This document shows, piece after piece, positions 17,789-26,079 of a stretch of 64,000 bases of DNA. Source of the stretch: Mesorhizobium sp. M2D.F.Ca.ET.226.01.1.1. GTDB taxonomy: Bacteria; Pseudomonadota; Alphaproteobacteria; Rhizobiales; Rhizobiaceae. How positions within the stretch are numbered: position 1 is the stretch's first letter; every line of letters starts with the position of its first letter. A program made the translations under genes and the position numbers. Under the pieces are notes generated by a model, which saw only the letters and a list, made by a program, of their open reading frames with translations, had not been told where the DNA came from and made no database searches. The stretch lies in contig NZ_RZOY02000003.1 of NCBI RefSeq assembly GCF_004022705.2, forward strand, positions 186,001 through 250,000. The letters are read 5' to 3'.

Positions 17789-18655
17789 ATGCCGCTGAGT
17801 GCCGCAGAGATCGTCCGTCATCCGGCAGCGCTTCGCAGTGTGCAGGAACAGTCGCGCGCGCTCATCCATGTCTACGAAACGACCCCGCGGCTGGCCGCCG
17901 TCTTCGCCACCCAGCAGCGCTGGCTGCTCGCTCATGTCGGCCTGGCTCTGCATTTCCGGCGCGATCCCAACGATCGCCGCACCGAAATGACGATGGCGCG
18001 TTTCATCGAGGTCGTGCGACGCCATTCCGTGGCCAGCCGCAATACCGCCGAAGCCTTCGTCAAGGAGATGCTGCACTACAACATCGCCGAATATATTTCG
18101 GCCAGCGGTGATGGCCGCGCCCATCCCTTGCGGGTCACGGAGGGTACCGTCCAGACCTTCACCAGCTGGATCTATGCGCATCTGAGAACGCTCGACCATA
18201 TTGATGGCGGAAACCGGCTTGAAACCTTCCTCGAGCGACCCGAGATGCTGCCCGCCCTGCAGCCCCTCATTGCCGACGGATTGCTGGCCAGCGACGGCGT
18301 GCGTGAACCTGGGCAGACTTTTTCATTGTTTATCTGGCTAAATAACGGCGGCATCGTCATGGACTGGCTGATGTCCGGCATCGATCCCGACGACATCCAT
18401 CTCGACAGGATACCGACCGGCGTCATCTCAGTGAGTGAATTCGCGCACTGGCTGAAGCTCTCGCGCACCCACCTGGCGCGGAAGCTCCAGGATGCCGAGG
18501 CACTCGGCAGCATCGGCTGGGTCGGCCAGCGCGGCCATTCCGTGATGTGGGTCTCACGGCAGTTCTTCGACGAATACATGGCCGTCCAGGCAGCCAAGCT
18601 GGCTATCGTCGACGCGGCTTTCGCAGCCTGCATCTCAGCACCGCAAGGCCGCTGA
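17789..18655 (+). CDS. Putative HTH-type regulator, first tandem paralog
   Basis: The 288-aa protein, started at ATG 17789 (AGGA upstream; matches the paralog's beginning), has no name that I can give. The C-terminal third contains a helix-turn-helix-like segment, ISVSEFAHWLKLSRTHLARK, followed by a wing-like GWVGQRGHSVMWVS. The N-terminal two thirds are mostly helical, with a conserved VFATQQRWLLAHVGLALHFRRDP and SRNTAEAFVKEM. Together this suggests a one-component regulator with an N-terminal sensor region. The next gene (18776-19627) is a full-length paralog in tandem, identical at more than half of the aligned positions by eye. Confidence 0.75.
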   Translation: MPLSAAEIVRHPAALRSVQEQSRALIHVYETTPRLAAVFATQQRWLLAHVGLALHFRRDPNDRRTEMTMARFIEVVRRHSVASRNTAEAFVKEMLHYNIAEYISASGDGRAHPLRVTEGTVQTFTSWIYAHLRTLDHIDGGNRLETFLERPEMLPALQPLIADGLLASDGVREPGQTFSLFIWLNNGGIVMDWLMSGIDPDDIHLDRIPTGVISVSEFAHWLKLSRTHLARKLQDAEALGSIGWVGQRGHSVMWVSRQFFDEYMAVQAAKLAIVDAAFAACISAPQGR

Positions 18656-18775
18656 CCATAAGAACCCGGCGCGGCCTCCGCGCAAAACCCGCCCCACGGT
18701 GGCGGGCGCCGGCCAAAACTGCTATCCGCAACTTGCGAGACTACAGCATCTTTGGGTGGAAGCTGGGAGGGTGCT

Positions 18776-19627
18776 TTGACTTACGAGGACATTGCCGGTC
18801 ACCCGGCACTGCATGCTTGTGTGCGCGCGCAAGCCATGGCGATGCAGCACGCCTATGAGGGAAATCCGCGGGCATCCTCGGTCTTTGCCACCCAGCAACG
18901 CTGGCTGATGGCCCATATCGGTCTTGCCTTGTATTTTCGCAGGGATCCCAGCGACTACCGGAAGGAACTGACGGCGGCGCGTTTTGTCGACGTCACCGTC
19001 CAGCACGCGGTGGCCAGCCGAAACACCGCCCATGCCTTCATCAAGGAAATGCAGCACTATAATTTCATCGAGGCCGGGCCGGCCGGCGAGGACGGCCGCA
19101 TTCGTCCCCTGCACCTGCCCGCCATGACCTTGGAGCCGTTGATCGGCTGGATTCACATGCATCTCAGCACGCTTGATGCTCTTGACGGCGCGAACCGGTT
19201 GGAAACATTCCAGGCAAAGCCGCAGATGCTGGCCAAGTTGCAGCCGTTGATCGCGGACGGCCTGATTTCCTCCGTGCCGGTGCGTGAGCCGCAACAAACC
19301 TTTTCTCTGTTCACCTGGCTCAACAATGGCGGCGTCGTCATGGACTGGCTGATCGCCGGCGTCGACCCCCTGAATGCCGGTCAGGAGCGCATCCCGACCG
19401 GCGTGCTGTCGATCGGCGACTTCGCCAAATGGCTGAAACTGTCGCGCACCCACCTTGCGCGCAAACTGCGCGACGCCGAGGCGCTCGGCAGCGTCGGCTG
19501 GCTCGGGCAGCGCGGTCATTCCGTCATGTGGATCTCGAAGGAATTCTACGGCGAATACGTCACCGCGCAGGCGGTCAAGCTTGCCATCATCGACGCGGCC
19601 TTCGCCGCCAGCATGACGGTCAGCTGA
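18776..19627 (+). CDS. Putative HTH-type regulator, second tandem paralog
   Basis: TTG 18776 is preceded by GGGAGG at suitable spacing and gives MTYEDIAGHPALHACV, colinear with the start of the upstream paralog; TTG 18752 is less likely. All blocks of the upstream protein are present: VFATQQRWLMAHIGLALYFRR, NRLETF, LQPLIADGL, TFSLFTWLNNGGVVMDWL, the HTH segment FAKWLKLSRTHLARK and GQRGHSVMWIS. The two genes are separated by 120 bp with an own ribosome-binding site. A shared, unidentified regulatory function is inferred. It converges on the ROK gene. Confidence 0.75.
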   Translation: MTYEDIAGHPALHACVRAQAMAMQHAYEGNPRASSVFATQQRWLMAHIGLALYFRRDPSDYRKELTAARFVDVTVQHAVASRNTAHAFIKEMQHYNFIEAGPAGEDGRIRPLHLPAMTLEPLIGWIHMHLSTLDALDGANRLETFQAKPQMLAKLQPLIADGLISSVPVREPQQTFSLFTWLNNGGVVMDWLIAGVDPLNAGQERIPTGVLSIGDFAKWLKLSRTHLARKLRDAEALGSVGWLGQRGHSVMWISKEFYGEYVTAQAVKLAIIDAAFAASMTVS

Positions 19628-19641
19628 ACGTATCCGCTTTA

Positions 19642-20868
19642 CTATCCGGCCTTCAGGATGGCGGAAAAGCGCGGATCGAAGGCCCGGCTGATCGGCTCGG
19701 CCGCTGCGCCCACGGCGATCGCCCAGGGATCGGTGCTGCCAAGCTGCAGCCGCGGCAGGCGCCTCACGGGGCGGTCAGCGATCGACGGCAGCAGCGGATG
19801 CATGGCCTGAAGCAGAAGCCTGGCCAACGCCTCGGGCGCGCTGCTGGTGAGGATGACGGTCTGCGGATCGAAGATCGTCTCGATTAGATGCACGCTCCAG
19901 CGCAGATCGGACGCAGCTCTTTCGACCCAGCCCAAGACCCTCGGGTCTTGCGCAAGCGCCAGCGCGCCGAGCTTCTCGTAAAGCCCCCTCTCGGCGGGGT
20001 CGAGGCCGAGATGCTGGTAGAGCGAGGCGAGCGAGGCGCGGTGCTCCAACGGCGTCGAGCCGGGGCCGGCCGGCGACAGCAGCGCCCTGCCGATCTCGCC
20101 GGCATTGCCGTTGCCGCCATTGTAAAGCTCGCCGTTCAGGATCAGCCCGGCGGCGATGCCGTAGCCGATATAAAGGCAGACCGCGTGATCGACGCCATGC
20201 GCGGCGCCGACGATGCGCTCCGCCGTGGCGCAGGCGGCGGCGTCGTTCTGCAGCCCGACATTCAGTCCGGTGCCGGCGGCAAGCGTCTCGAGCAGCGGGA
20301 ATTGCTGCCAGGCGGGCATCATCCATTTGTCGTCGGATTCCTTCAGACCGAACGGCCCCGGCATGGCGACGCCAAGGCCGACCAGCCGCCGTTCGGACTG
20401 CGCGGAAATGCCGGCCAGTTCGCGCCTGACATCCGCGACGAGACCGAGGATGGTCTGGACGCCGGGAGACGGTTCATCGAGCGGCAGGTTGGCCTCGGCG
20501 CGTGCCATGACGTTGCCGACCAGATCGACCACCACCACCCGTGCCAAATGCCGGTCGATCTGCAGCCCGATGGCGAAGGCGCCTTCCGGCACCAGCCGAT
20601 AGGGCGTGAAAGGCTGGCCCCTGCCCTTGCGCACTGCATCCAGCGCCACGACCAGGCCGTCCCGCTCGAGATCGTCGATGATGTTGGAAACCGCCTGCTT
20701 GGTCAGCTGCGTCGCGCGCGCCAGGTCGGCGCGCGACAGCGCGCCGTTGAGCCGCAGCGCCTCGATCATGACGCGGCGGTTATGCGCGCTGGTACCCTCC
20801 TGGTTGGTGCCGCTTTTGGCACGGATAGGGTTGATGTCGTGCACCGTCGTTTCCCCTCTTGACTCCAT
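19642..20868 (-). CDS. ROK family transcriptional repressor
   Basis: The 408-aa protein combines an N-terminal winged helix (about 28-85; LSRADLARATQLTKQAVSNI) with a C-terminal ROK sugar-kinase-like domain (GLGVAMPGPFG near 165, LQNDAAACATAE near 207, GYGIAAGLILNGELYNGGNGNAGEIG near 235). The usual ROK zinc-cysteine cluster (CGxxGCxE) is replaced after GEIGRALLS by a region without cysteines, so ligand or structure may differ from NagC/Mlc. It diverges from the sugar ABC operon across a perfect palindrome (20887-20911). It probably represses that operon and is relieved by its sugar or sugar phosphate. Confidence 0.92.
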   Translation of the reverse strand: MESRGETTVHDINPIRAKSGTNQEGTSAHNRRVMIEALRLNGALSRADLARATQLTKQAVSNIIDDLERDGLVVALDAVRKGRGQPFTPYRLVPEGAFAIGLQIDRHLARVVVVDLVGNVMARAEANLPLDEPSPGVQTILGLVADVRRELAGISAQSERRLVGLGVAMPGPFGLKESDDKWMMPAWQQFPLLETLAAGTGLNVGLQNDAAACATAERIVGAAHGVDHAVCLYIGYGIAAGLILNGELYNGGNGNAGEIGRALLSPAGPGSTPLEHRASLASLYQHLGLDPAERGLYEKLGALALAQDPRVLGWVERAASDLRWSVHLIETIFDPQTVILTSSAPEALARLLLQAMHPLLPSIADRPVRRLPRLQLGSTDPWAIAVGAAAEPISRAFDPRFSAILKAG

Positions 20869-20886
20869 TAAAGGATTGATCGACTA

Positions 20887-20911
20887 ATTAAGTCAAGCGA
20901 ATTGACTTAAT
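20887..20911. promoter_or_regulatory. Perfect palindrome, candidate ROK operator
   Basis: ATTAAGTCAA, 5 nt, TTGACTTAAT is a perfect 10-bp-arm inverted repeat located 19 bp upstream of the ROK start and about 155 bp upstream of the SBP start. It stands out as an AT-rich island in GC-rich DNA. TTGACT also resembles a -35 box. It is the best candidate binding site for the ROK repressor. Confidence 0.7.
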
Positions 20912-21066
20912 GGTGACGTTCGGACGGTTTCGAGAAAAAGACGGCATGGCTCAAAGCCGTCGCCGCCCCACCGTTCCGGCAGATCCGGTCACGCGCGGTA
21001 CACATTCGAGGAAGCGGTACAGCCTCTGCCGCCTGCTCGCAGCTGTCGAAAATGGGAGAAAGACAA

Positions 21067-22305
21067 ATGCTGAAAACGATTGGTAAGACACTTCTGGGCG
21101 CGGTGTTCGTTGGCGGACTGTTCGTCCCGCAGGCTTTCGCCGAGACCACATTGAACGCGCTCTTCATGGCGCAGGCCGCCTATAGCGAGGCGGATGTGCG
21201 CGCCATGACCGAGGCCTTCACCAAGGCCAATCCGGACATCAAGGTGAACCTCGAATTCGTTCCCTATGAAGGCTTGCACGACAAGACCGTGCTCGCTCAA
21301 GGGTCGGGCGGCGGCTACGACGTGGTGCTGTTCGACGTCATCTGGCCGGCCGAATATGCGACCAACAAAGTGCTGGTCGACGTCTCGTCGAAGATCACCG
21401 ATGACATGAAGAAGGGCGTGCTGCCGGGCGCCTGGACCACCGTCCAGTATGACGGCAAATACTACGGCATGCCGTGGATCCTCGACACCAAATATCTGTT
21501 CTACAACAAGGAGATCCTGGAAAAGGCAGGCATCAAGGCGCCGCCGAAGACCTGGGAAGAGCTTGGCGAACAGGCCAAGATCATCCAGGACAAGGGCTTG
21601 CTGAAGACGCCGATCGCCTGGAGCTGGGCGCAGGCCGAAGCCGTGATCTGCGACTACACCACGCTGGTCAGCGCCTATGGCGGCGACTTCCTCAAGGACG
21701 GCAAGCCAGACTTCCAGAATGGCGGCGGCGCATCGGCGCTGAAATACATGGTCGACAGCTACAAGTCCGGCCTCACCAATCCGAACTCCAAGGAATTCCT
21801 CGAAGAGGACGTCCGCAAGGTGTTCGAGAACGGCGACGCCGCCTTCGCGCTCAACTGGACCTATATGTACAACATGGCCAACGATCCGAAGGATTCGAAG
21901 GTCGCCGGCAAGGTCGGTGTCGTGCCGGCGCCGGGCGTTGCCGGCACCAGCGAGGTCTCCGCCGTCAACGGCTCGATGGGCCTCGGCGTCACCGCCGTCT
22001 CGAAGCATCCGGACGAGGCCTGGAAGTACATCGAGTTCATGACCTCGCAGGCGACGCAGAACCAATATGCCAAGCTCTCGCTGCCGATATGGGCCTCGTC
22101 TTACGACGACCCGGCCGTCACCAAGGGCCAGGAGGAGCTGATCGCCACCGCCAAGCTCGGCCTCGCCGCAATGTATCCGCGCCCGACCACGCCGAAATAC
22201 CAGCAACTCTCGACCGCCCTGCAGCAGGCCATCCAGGAATCGCTGCTCGGCCGGACGACGCCGGAAGACGCGCTGAAGACGGCCGCGCAGAACAGCGGCC
22301 TCTGA
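21067..22305 (+). CDS. Sugar ABC transporter substrate-binding protein
   Basis: ATG 21067 behind GGGAGAAAGA gives a 412-aa protein with a Sec signal peptide (MLKTIGKTLLGAVFVGGLF..AFA, cleavage near residue 24). The fold matches family 1 carbohydrate-binding SBPs: FTKANPDIKVNLEFVPYEGL, YDVVLFDVIWPAEYA, GMPWILDTKYLFYNKEIL and GSMGLGVTAVSKHPDEAWKYIEFM. It delivers an organic solute, probably a sugar or glycosylated amine, to the two permeases encoded next. It is the first gene of the six-gene operon regulated by the divergent ROK protein. Confidence 0.93.
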   Translation: MLKTIGKTLLGAVFVGGLFVPQAFAETTLNALFMAQAAYSEADVRAMTEAFTKANPDIKVNLEFVPYEGLHDKTVLAQGSGGGYDVVLFDVIWPAEYATNKVLVDVSSKITDDMKKGVLPGAWTTVQYDGKYYGMPWILDTKYLFYNKEILEKAGIKAPPKTWEELGEQAKIIQDKGLLKTPIAWSWAQAEAVICDYTTLVSAYGGDFLKDGKPDFQNGGGASALKYMVDSYKSGLTNPNSKEFLEEDVRKVFENGDAAFALNWTYMYNMANDPKDSKVAGKVGVVPAPGVAGTSEVSAVNGSMGLGVTAVSKHPDEAWKYIEFMTSQATQNQYAKLSLPIWASSYDDPAVTKGQEELIATAKLGLAAMYPRPTTPKYQQLSTALQQAIQESLLGRTTPEDALKTAAQNSGL

Positions 22306-22392
22306 TCTGACGTTCCTCGACGCGGGCGGCCTCATCGGAAGAGTGCCGCCCGTGCTGTTTCTGACCGGATGAAGGAAGAGAGGCGCCTCGGG

Positions 22393-23277
22393 ATGTCAGG
22401 CACCTGGATGACGACGCGCGCGTGGCTTTTGATGCTGCCGCTTCTGGTGATCATGGTCGCCGTCATCGGCTGGCCATTGGTCGACACCGTCAGGCTTTCC
22501 TTCACCGACGCCCAGCTGGTCGGCACGGCGGGCAATTACGTCGGCTTCGACAACTACACGAACATGCTGACCAGCTCGAACTTCAGCCGCACGCTTATCA
22601 CCACCACCTGGTTCGCGGTCGTCTCGGTCGCCGCCGAGATGGTGATCGGCGTGCTGGCGGCGCTGCTGCTCAACCAGGAATTCCGCGGCCGCGCGATACT
22701 GCGCGGGCTGATGATCCTGCCCTGGGCGCTGCCCACCGTCGTGAACGCGACGCTGTGGCGGCTGATCTACAATCCCGAATATGGCGCGCTGAACGCGGCG
22801 CTGACGCAGCTCCATCTCATCGACGACTACCGCTCCTGGCTGGGCGAACCCGGAACGGCACTTGCGGCGCTGATCGTCGCCGACTGCTGGAAGAATTTCC
22901 CCCTGGTTGCGCTGATCGCGCTTGCTGCCCTGCAGACGGTGCCGCGAGACATCACCGCTGCGGCACTGGTCGACGGCGCCGGCCCCTTCAACCGCTTTCG
23001 CTTCGTCATCCTGCCCTATCTCGCTGGCCCGCTGATGGTGGCGCTGGTGCTGCGCACCATCGAGGCCTTCAAGGTCTTCGACATCATCTGGGTAATGACC
23101 CGCGGCGGTCCGGCCAACAGCACACGCTCGCTGTCGATCCTGGTTTACCAGGAGGCCTTTTCCTTTCAGCGTGCCGGCTCGGGCGCCTCGCTGGCGCTGA
23201 TCGTCACTTTGCTCGTCACCGTGCTCGCCGTTGCCTATGCGACGCTGGTGAGGAAGACCGCGGGGAGCGCCGCCTGA
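22393..23277 (+). CDS. Sugar ABC transporter permease (MalF/UgpA-like)
   Basis: The 294-aa protein (ATG 22393 behind AGGAAGAGAGG; ATG 22369 is an in-frame alternative) has six predicted membrane segments. It has the EAA-type cytoplasmic loop in ITAAALVDGAGPFNRFRFVILP, which contacts the ATPase. MalF-type permeases begin with a membrane segment like WLLMLPLLVIMVAVIGWPLV seen here. The stop overlaps the start of the second permease (TGATG), so translation is coupled. Confidence 0.93.
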   Translation: MSGTWMTTRAWLLMLPLLVIMVAVIGWPLVDTVRLSFTDAQLVGTAGNYVGFDNYTNMLTSSNFSRTLITTTWFAVVSVAAEMVIGVLAALLLNQEFRGRAILRGLMILPWALPTVVNATLWRLIYNPEYGALNAALTQLHLIDDYRSWLGEPGTALAALIVADCWKNFPLVALIALAALQTVPRDITAAALVDGAGPFNRFRFVILPYLAGPLMVALVLRTIEAFKVFDIIWVMTRGGPANSTRSLSILVYQEAFSFQRAGSGASLALIVTLLVTVLAVAYATLVRKTAGSAA

Positions 23278-24122
23278 TGGAACGCAAGAACCCGGTCTTC
23301 ACCGCCTTCGTCTATCTCTGTGCCATCCTGCTTGCCGCCGTCATCCTGGCACCGCTTGCCTGGCTTTTCGTCATGAGCATATCGCCCGCCGCCGATCTTG
23401 CCGCCAAGCCGCTGCGCTGGTGGCCGCAAGCGGCCGACTTCTCCCGTTACGCGCAGCTTCTGTCTAGGGCCGAGAACAGCGCCGGCGCCGCCTTCACATC
23501 ATCGCTGCGCAACAGCCTGGAGGTCGCCGGCATGGCGACGCTTGCCGCGATCCTGCTTGCCGTGCCGGCGGGCTGGGCGGTCTCGCGCACGCCTTCGGTC
23601 GGCTGGTCGTTGTCGATGGTGATCGCTACCTACATGCTGCCGCCCGTGGCGCTCTCTGTGCCGCTCTATATGGGCCTGTCCAATCTCGGCCTGCTCAACA
23701 ACGTCTTTGGTCTGGCGCTGATCTATCTGACGATCCTCGCGCCCTTCACCACCTGGCTGATGAAATCGGGATTCGATTCCATCCCACGCGAGATCGAGGC
23801 CGCGGCGATGATCGATGGGGCCGGCCTGTTGCAGACCTGGCGCATCATCACCTTGCCGCTGGCCGCGCCCGTGGTGGCGACATCGGCGCTGTTTGCCGTG
23901 CTGCTGGCCTGGGACGAGTTCTTCTACGCCCTGCTTTTCACCTCGGACCAGCGGGCAAAGACGCTGACGGTCGCGATCGCCGATCTCGCCGGCGGCCGCG
24001 TCTCCGACTACGGACTGATCGCCACCGCCGGTGTGCTCGCGGCCTTGCCGCCGGTGCTGATCGGCCTCGTCATGCAACGCGCGCTGATCTCGGGCCTCAC
24101 CAGCGGCGGCGTGAAAGGATAA
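23277..24122 (+). CDS. Carbohydrate ABC transporter permease (MalG/UgpE-like)
   Basis: The start ATG 23277 shares its first base with the upstream TGA. The 281-aa product begins MERKNPVFTAFVYL and has six predicted membrane helices and the EAA loop EAAAMIDGAGLLQTWRIITL near residue 180. The C-terminal part FAVLLAWDEFFYALLFTSD is typical of MalG-like permeases. A longer open frame extends upstream through the first permease gene, but that extension is out of frame with real coding and is ignored. The stop overlaps the SIS gene start. Confidence 0.93.
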   Translation: MERKNPVFTAFVYLCAILLAAVILAPLAWLFVMSISPAADLAAKPLRWWPQAADFSRYAQLLSRAENSAGAAFTSSLRNSLEVAGMATLAAILLAVPAGWAVSRTPSVGWSLSMVIATYMLPPVALSVPLYMGLSNLGLLNNVFGLALIYLTILAPFTTWLMKSGFDSIPREIEAAAMIDGAGLLQTWRIITLPLAAPVVATSALFAVLLAWDEFFYALLFTSDQRAKTLTVAIADLAGGRVSDYGLIATAGVLAALPPVLIGLVMQRALISGLTSGGVKG

Positions 24123-25141
24123 TGATGACTGAAGAGAAGAAACGCCCGGCAGGCCTCATCGCGATCGACCGCGAGATGTCGCGCCAGCATGAGGATGCGC
24201 TTGCCTCGTTCGCCAGCAATCAGGAGGTGGCAGCCAGGGTCGCCGCCTCGATCAGGCGCAACGGCCGGCTCGTCCTGCTCGGCATGGGTGCCTCGCATGC
24301 CGTCGCCCGCGCCGTCGAGCCGCTCTATCGCGCGCACGGCATCGATGCCATCGCGCTGCCGCTGTCGGAACAGCTTGGACAGAAGCTGCCGCTGGCCGGC
24401 AAGACCGTGATTGTAACTTCGCAGTCCGGCGAAAGTGCTGAGGTGTTGCGCTGGTTCGCCGAGACTGGCGATCGCACGGGGACCTTCGGCCTGACGCTGG
24501 AGGCCGGCTCTTTCCTCGGGCGCACGGTGCCCTGCCTCGTCGGCGCCGGCGGCACCGAGCTCGCCTTTGCCGCGACCCGCAGCCTGACCGTGACCTTCGC
24601 CCTGCATCTCGCCATCCTGGCCGCGCTTGGCGACGATCCCGCAGCGGCGCTGGCCGCGCTCAAGACTCCGGAAACGGTTGAGATCGATCCGGCGCTTGCA
24701 GCTCTCGGCAATGTGGCGACCGTGGTCACGTCGGGTCGCAGCCTGCAAGGCGTCGCCGAAGCGTTGGCGCTCGGCCTCACCGAACTGTCGCGCCTGCCTT
24801 GTTTTTCTCTCGAAGGCGGGCAGCTGCGCCATGGGCCGATGGAGATGCTCGGGCCGAAGATCGGCGTCGTCCTCTTTCGCGGCAAGGACGCGACCGCCGA
24901 TCTCGTCACCGCGATGGCCCTGTCCGTCGTCGAAGCCGGCGCGCCGCTGATCGTCTTCGACGCCTCGGGCATGCCGCCGGTTGCGGGCGCCGTTACATTG
25001 AGGTTCAAGCCTGCCTCCGGGCTGGCAGCGGTCTTTGCCATGTTGCCGGTGGCGCAGCGCCTGATGATCGCCTTCGCCGACAGCCGCGTCGAGAATGCCG
25101 GAACGCCGGTGCGCACCACCAAGATCACGCGGAGCGAATGA
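24122..25141 (+). CDS. SIS domain protein, GlmS-isomerase/FrlB-like
   Basis: The 339-aa protein has two SIS (sugar isomerase) domains without the glutaminase part of GlmS. The N-terminal one shows LVLLGMGASHAVARAVEPL and the phosphosugar-binding VTSQSGESAEVL. The C-terminal one shows VVTSGRSLQGVAEALALGL and CFSLEGGQLRHGPMEML. Such stand-alone enzymes deaminate or isomerise amino-sugar phosphates, or cleave fructosamine 6-phosphates (FrlB-type). The gene overlaps the permease stop and the kinase start. With an adjacent PfkB kinase and ABC importer, a deglycase role is attractive; an amino-sugar deaminase (AgaS/NagB-II type) is the alternative. Confidence 0.88.
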   Translation: MMTEEKKRPAGLIAIDREMSRQHEDALASFASNQEVAARVAASIRRNGRLVLLGMGASHAVARAVEPLYRAHGIDAIALPLSEQLGQKLPLAGKTVIVTSQSGESAEVLRWFAETGDRTGTFGLTLEAGSFLGRTVPCLVGAGGTELAFAATRSLTVTFALHLAILAALGDDPAAALAALKTPETVEIDPALAALGNVATVVTSGRSLQGVAEALALGLTELSRLPCFSLEGGQLRHGPMEMLGPKIGVVLFRGKDATADLVTAMALSVVEAGAPLIVFDASGMPPVAGAVTLRFKPASGLAAVFAMLPVAQRLMIAFADSRVENAGTPVRTTKITRSE

Positions 25142-26079
25142 TGCGGCCGCTTGCGGTGATCGGCAACGTCAATGTCGACCTGATCGTCGGCCCGGTCGCG
25201 CCCTGGCCGAAGGCGGGCACCGAGACCGTCGTCGACCACGACGACCTGCGCGTCGGCGGCCAGGCCGGCAACACGGCGCTGGCCTGGCGGGCGTTGGGCA
25301 TCGACTTCGAGATTGCCGCCAATCTCGGCGACGACCAGTTCGGCCGTTGGCTGCGCGAGGCGTTCGGGCACCGCGCGCAGAAATGGCCGGTTCGTCCCGA
25401 AGGCACGACACTGTCGGTCGGCATGACCCATCCCGATGGCGAGCGCACCTTCTTCACCACGCGCGGCCACTTGCCCCGCTTCAGCCTGGACGACGTGCTT
25501 TCGGTGCTCGACGGTGACCGGCTTGCCGGCGGCTATGCGCTGCTCAGCGGTTCCTTTCTCACCGACGACCTCACCCGCGACTACGGCGCGTTTTTCGACT
25601 GGGCCGAAGCGCATCGGATATCCGTCGCGCTCGACACCGGCTGGCCGATCGAAGGCTGGACCGAGACGAACTGCGCGGCGGCGCGTGGTTGGCTGTCGCA
25701 CTGCGAGCTGGCCCTGTTCAACGAGGTCGAGACGACGACATTGGCCGGCCTGGCAAACCCGGCGGAAGCGGCGCGCAGGATCCGCGGCGGCATGAAGGCA
25801 GGGGCGACGGTCGTCGTCAAGCGGGGACCGGGCGGCGCGATCGCCATCGGCGCCGGCGGCGAACTCATTGAAGTGCCGGCGCCCAGCGTCACAGTCGTCG
25901 ATACGATCGGCGCCGGCGACGTCTTCAACGCCGCCTTTCTGGCCGCGCTGGCTCAGGGCCGGCCGCTGAAGAACTGTCTGGCCGCCGCCATCAAGGTGGC
26001 GTCGCGCGCCATCTCAACCTTGCCCCGCGACTATGGCGGGCCGATCCAATTCGAGGATGCCGACCATGAGCGCGCTTGA
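25141..26079 (+). CDS. PfkB family carbohydrate kinase
   Basis: The protein begins MRPLAVIGNVNVDLIVGPVAPWP; ATG 25138 or 25141 both fit, and GGAG at 25131 favours 25141. Family features are the N-terminal GNVNVD, DLRVGGQAGNTALAWRALG (the PfkB GG motif), VVKRGPGG and the catalytic anion-hole motif TIGAGDVFNAAFLA near residue 255. It phosphorylates a sugar hydroxyl using ATP, probably the imported solute. The 312-aa length is normal. It overlaps both the SIS gene and the ATPase gene, which indicates tight coupling. Confidence 0.92.
   Translation: MRPLAVIGNVNVDLIVGPVAPWPKAGTETVVDHDDLRVGGQAGNTALAWRALGIDFEIAANLGDDQFGRWLREAFGHRAQKWPVRPEGTTLSVGMTHPDGERTFFTTRGHLPRFSLDDVLSVLDGDRLAGGYALLSGSFLTDDLTRDYGAFFDWAEAHRISVALDTGWPIEGWTETNCAAARGWLSHCELALFNEVETTTLAGLANPAEAARRIRGGMKAGATVVVKRGPGGAIAIGAGGELIEVPAPSVTVVDTIGAGDVFNAAFLAALAQGRPLKNCLAAAIKVASRAISTLPRDYGGPIQFEDADHERA

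Noticed and set aside
22422..23276. Open frame running continuously through the first permease gene into the second
   Set aside because: The part before 23277 is an arginine/alanine-rich out-of-frame reading of the first permease; the real second permease starts at ATG 23277 in a TGATG overlap.
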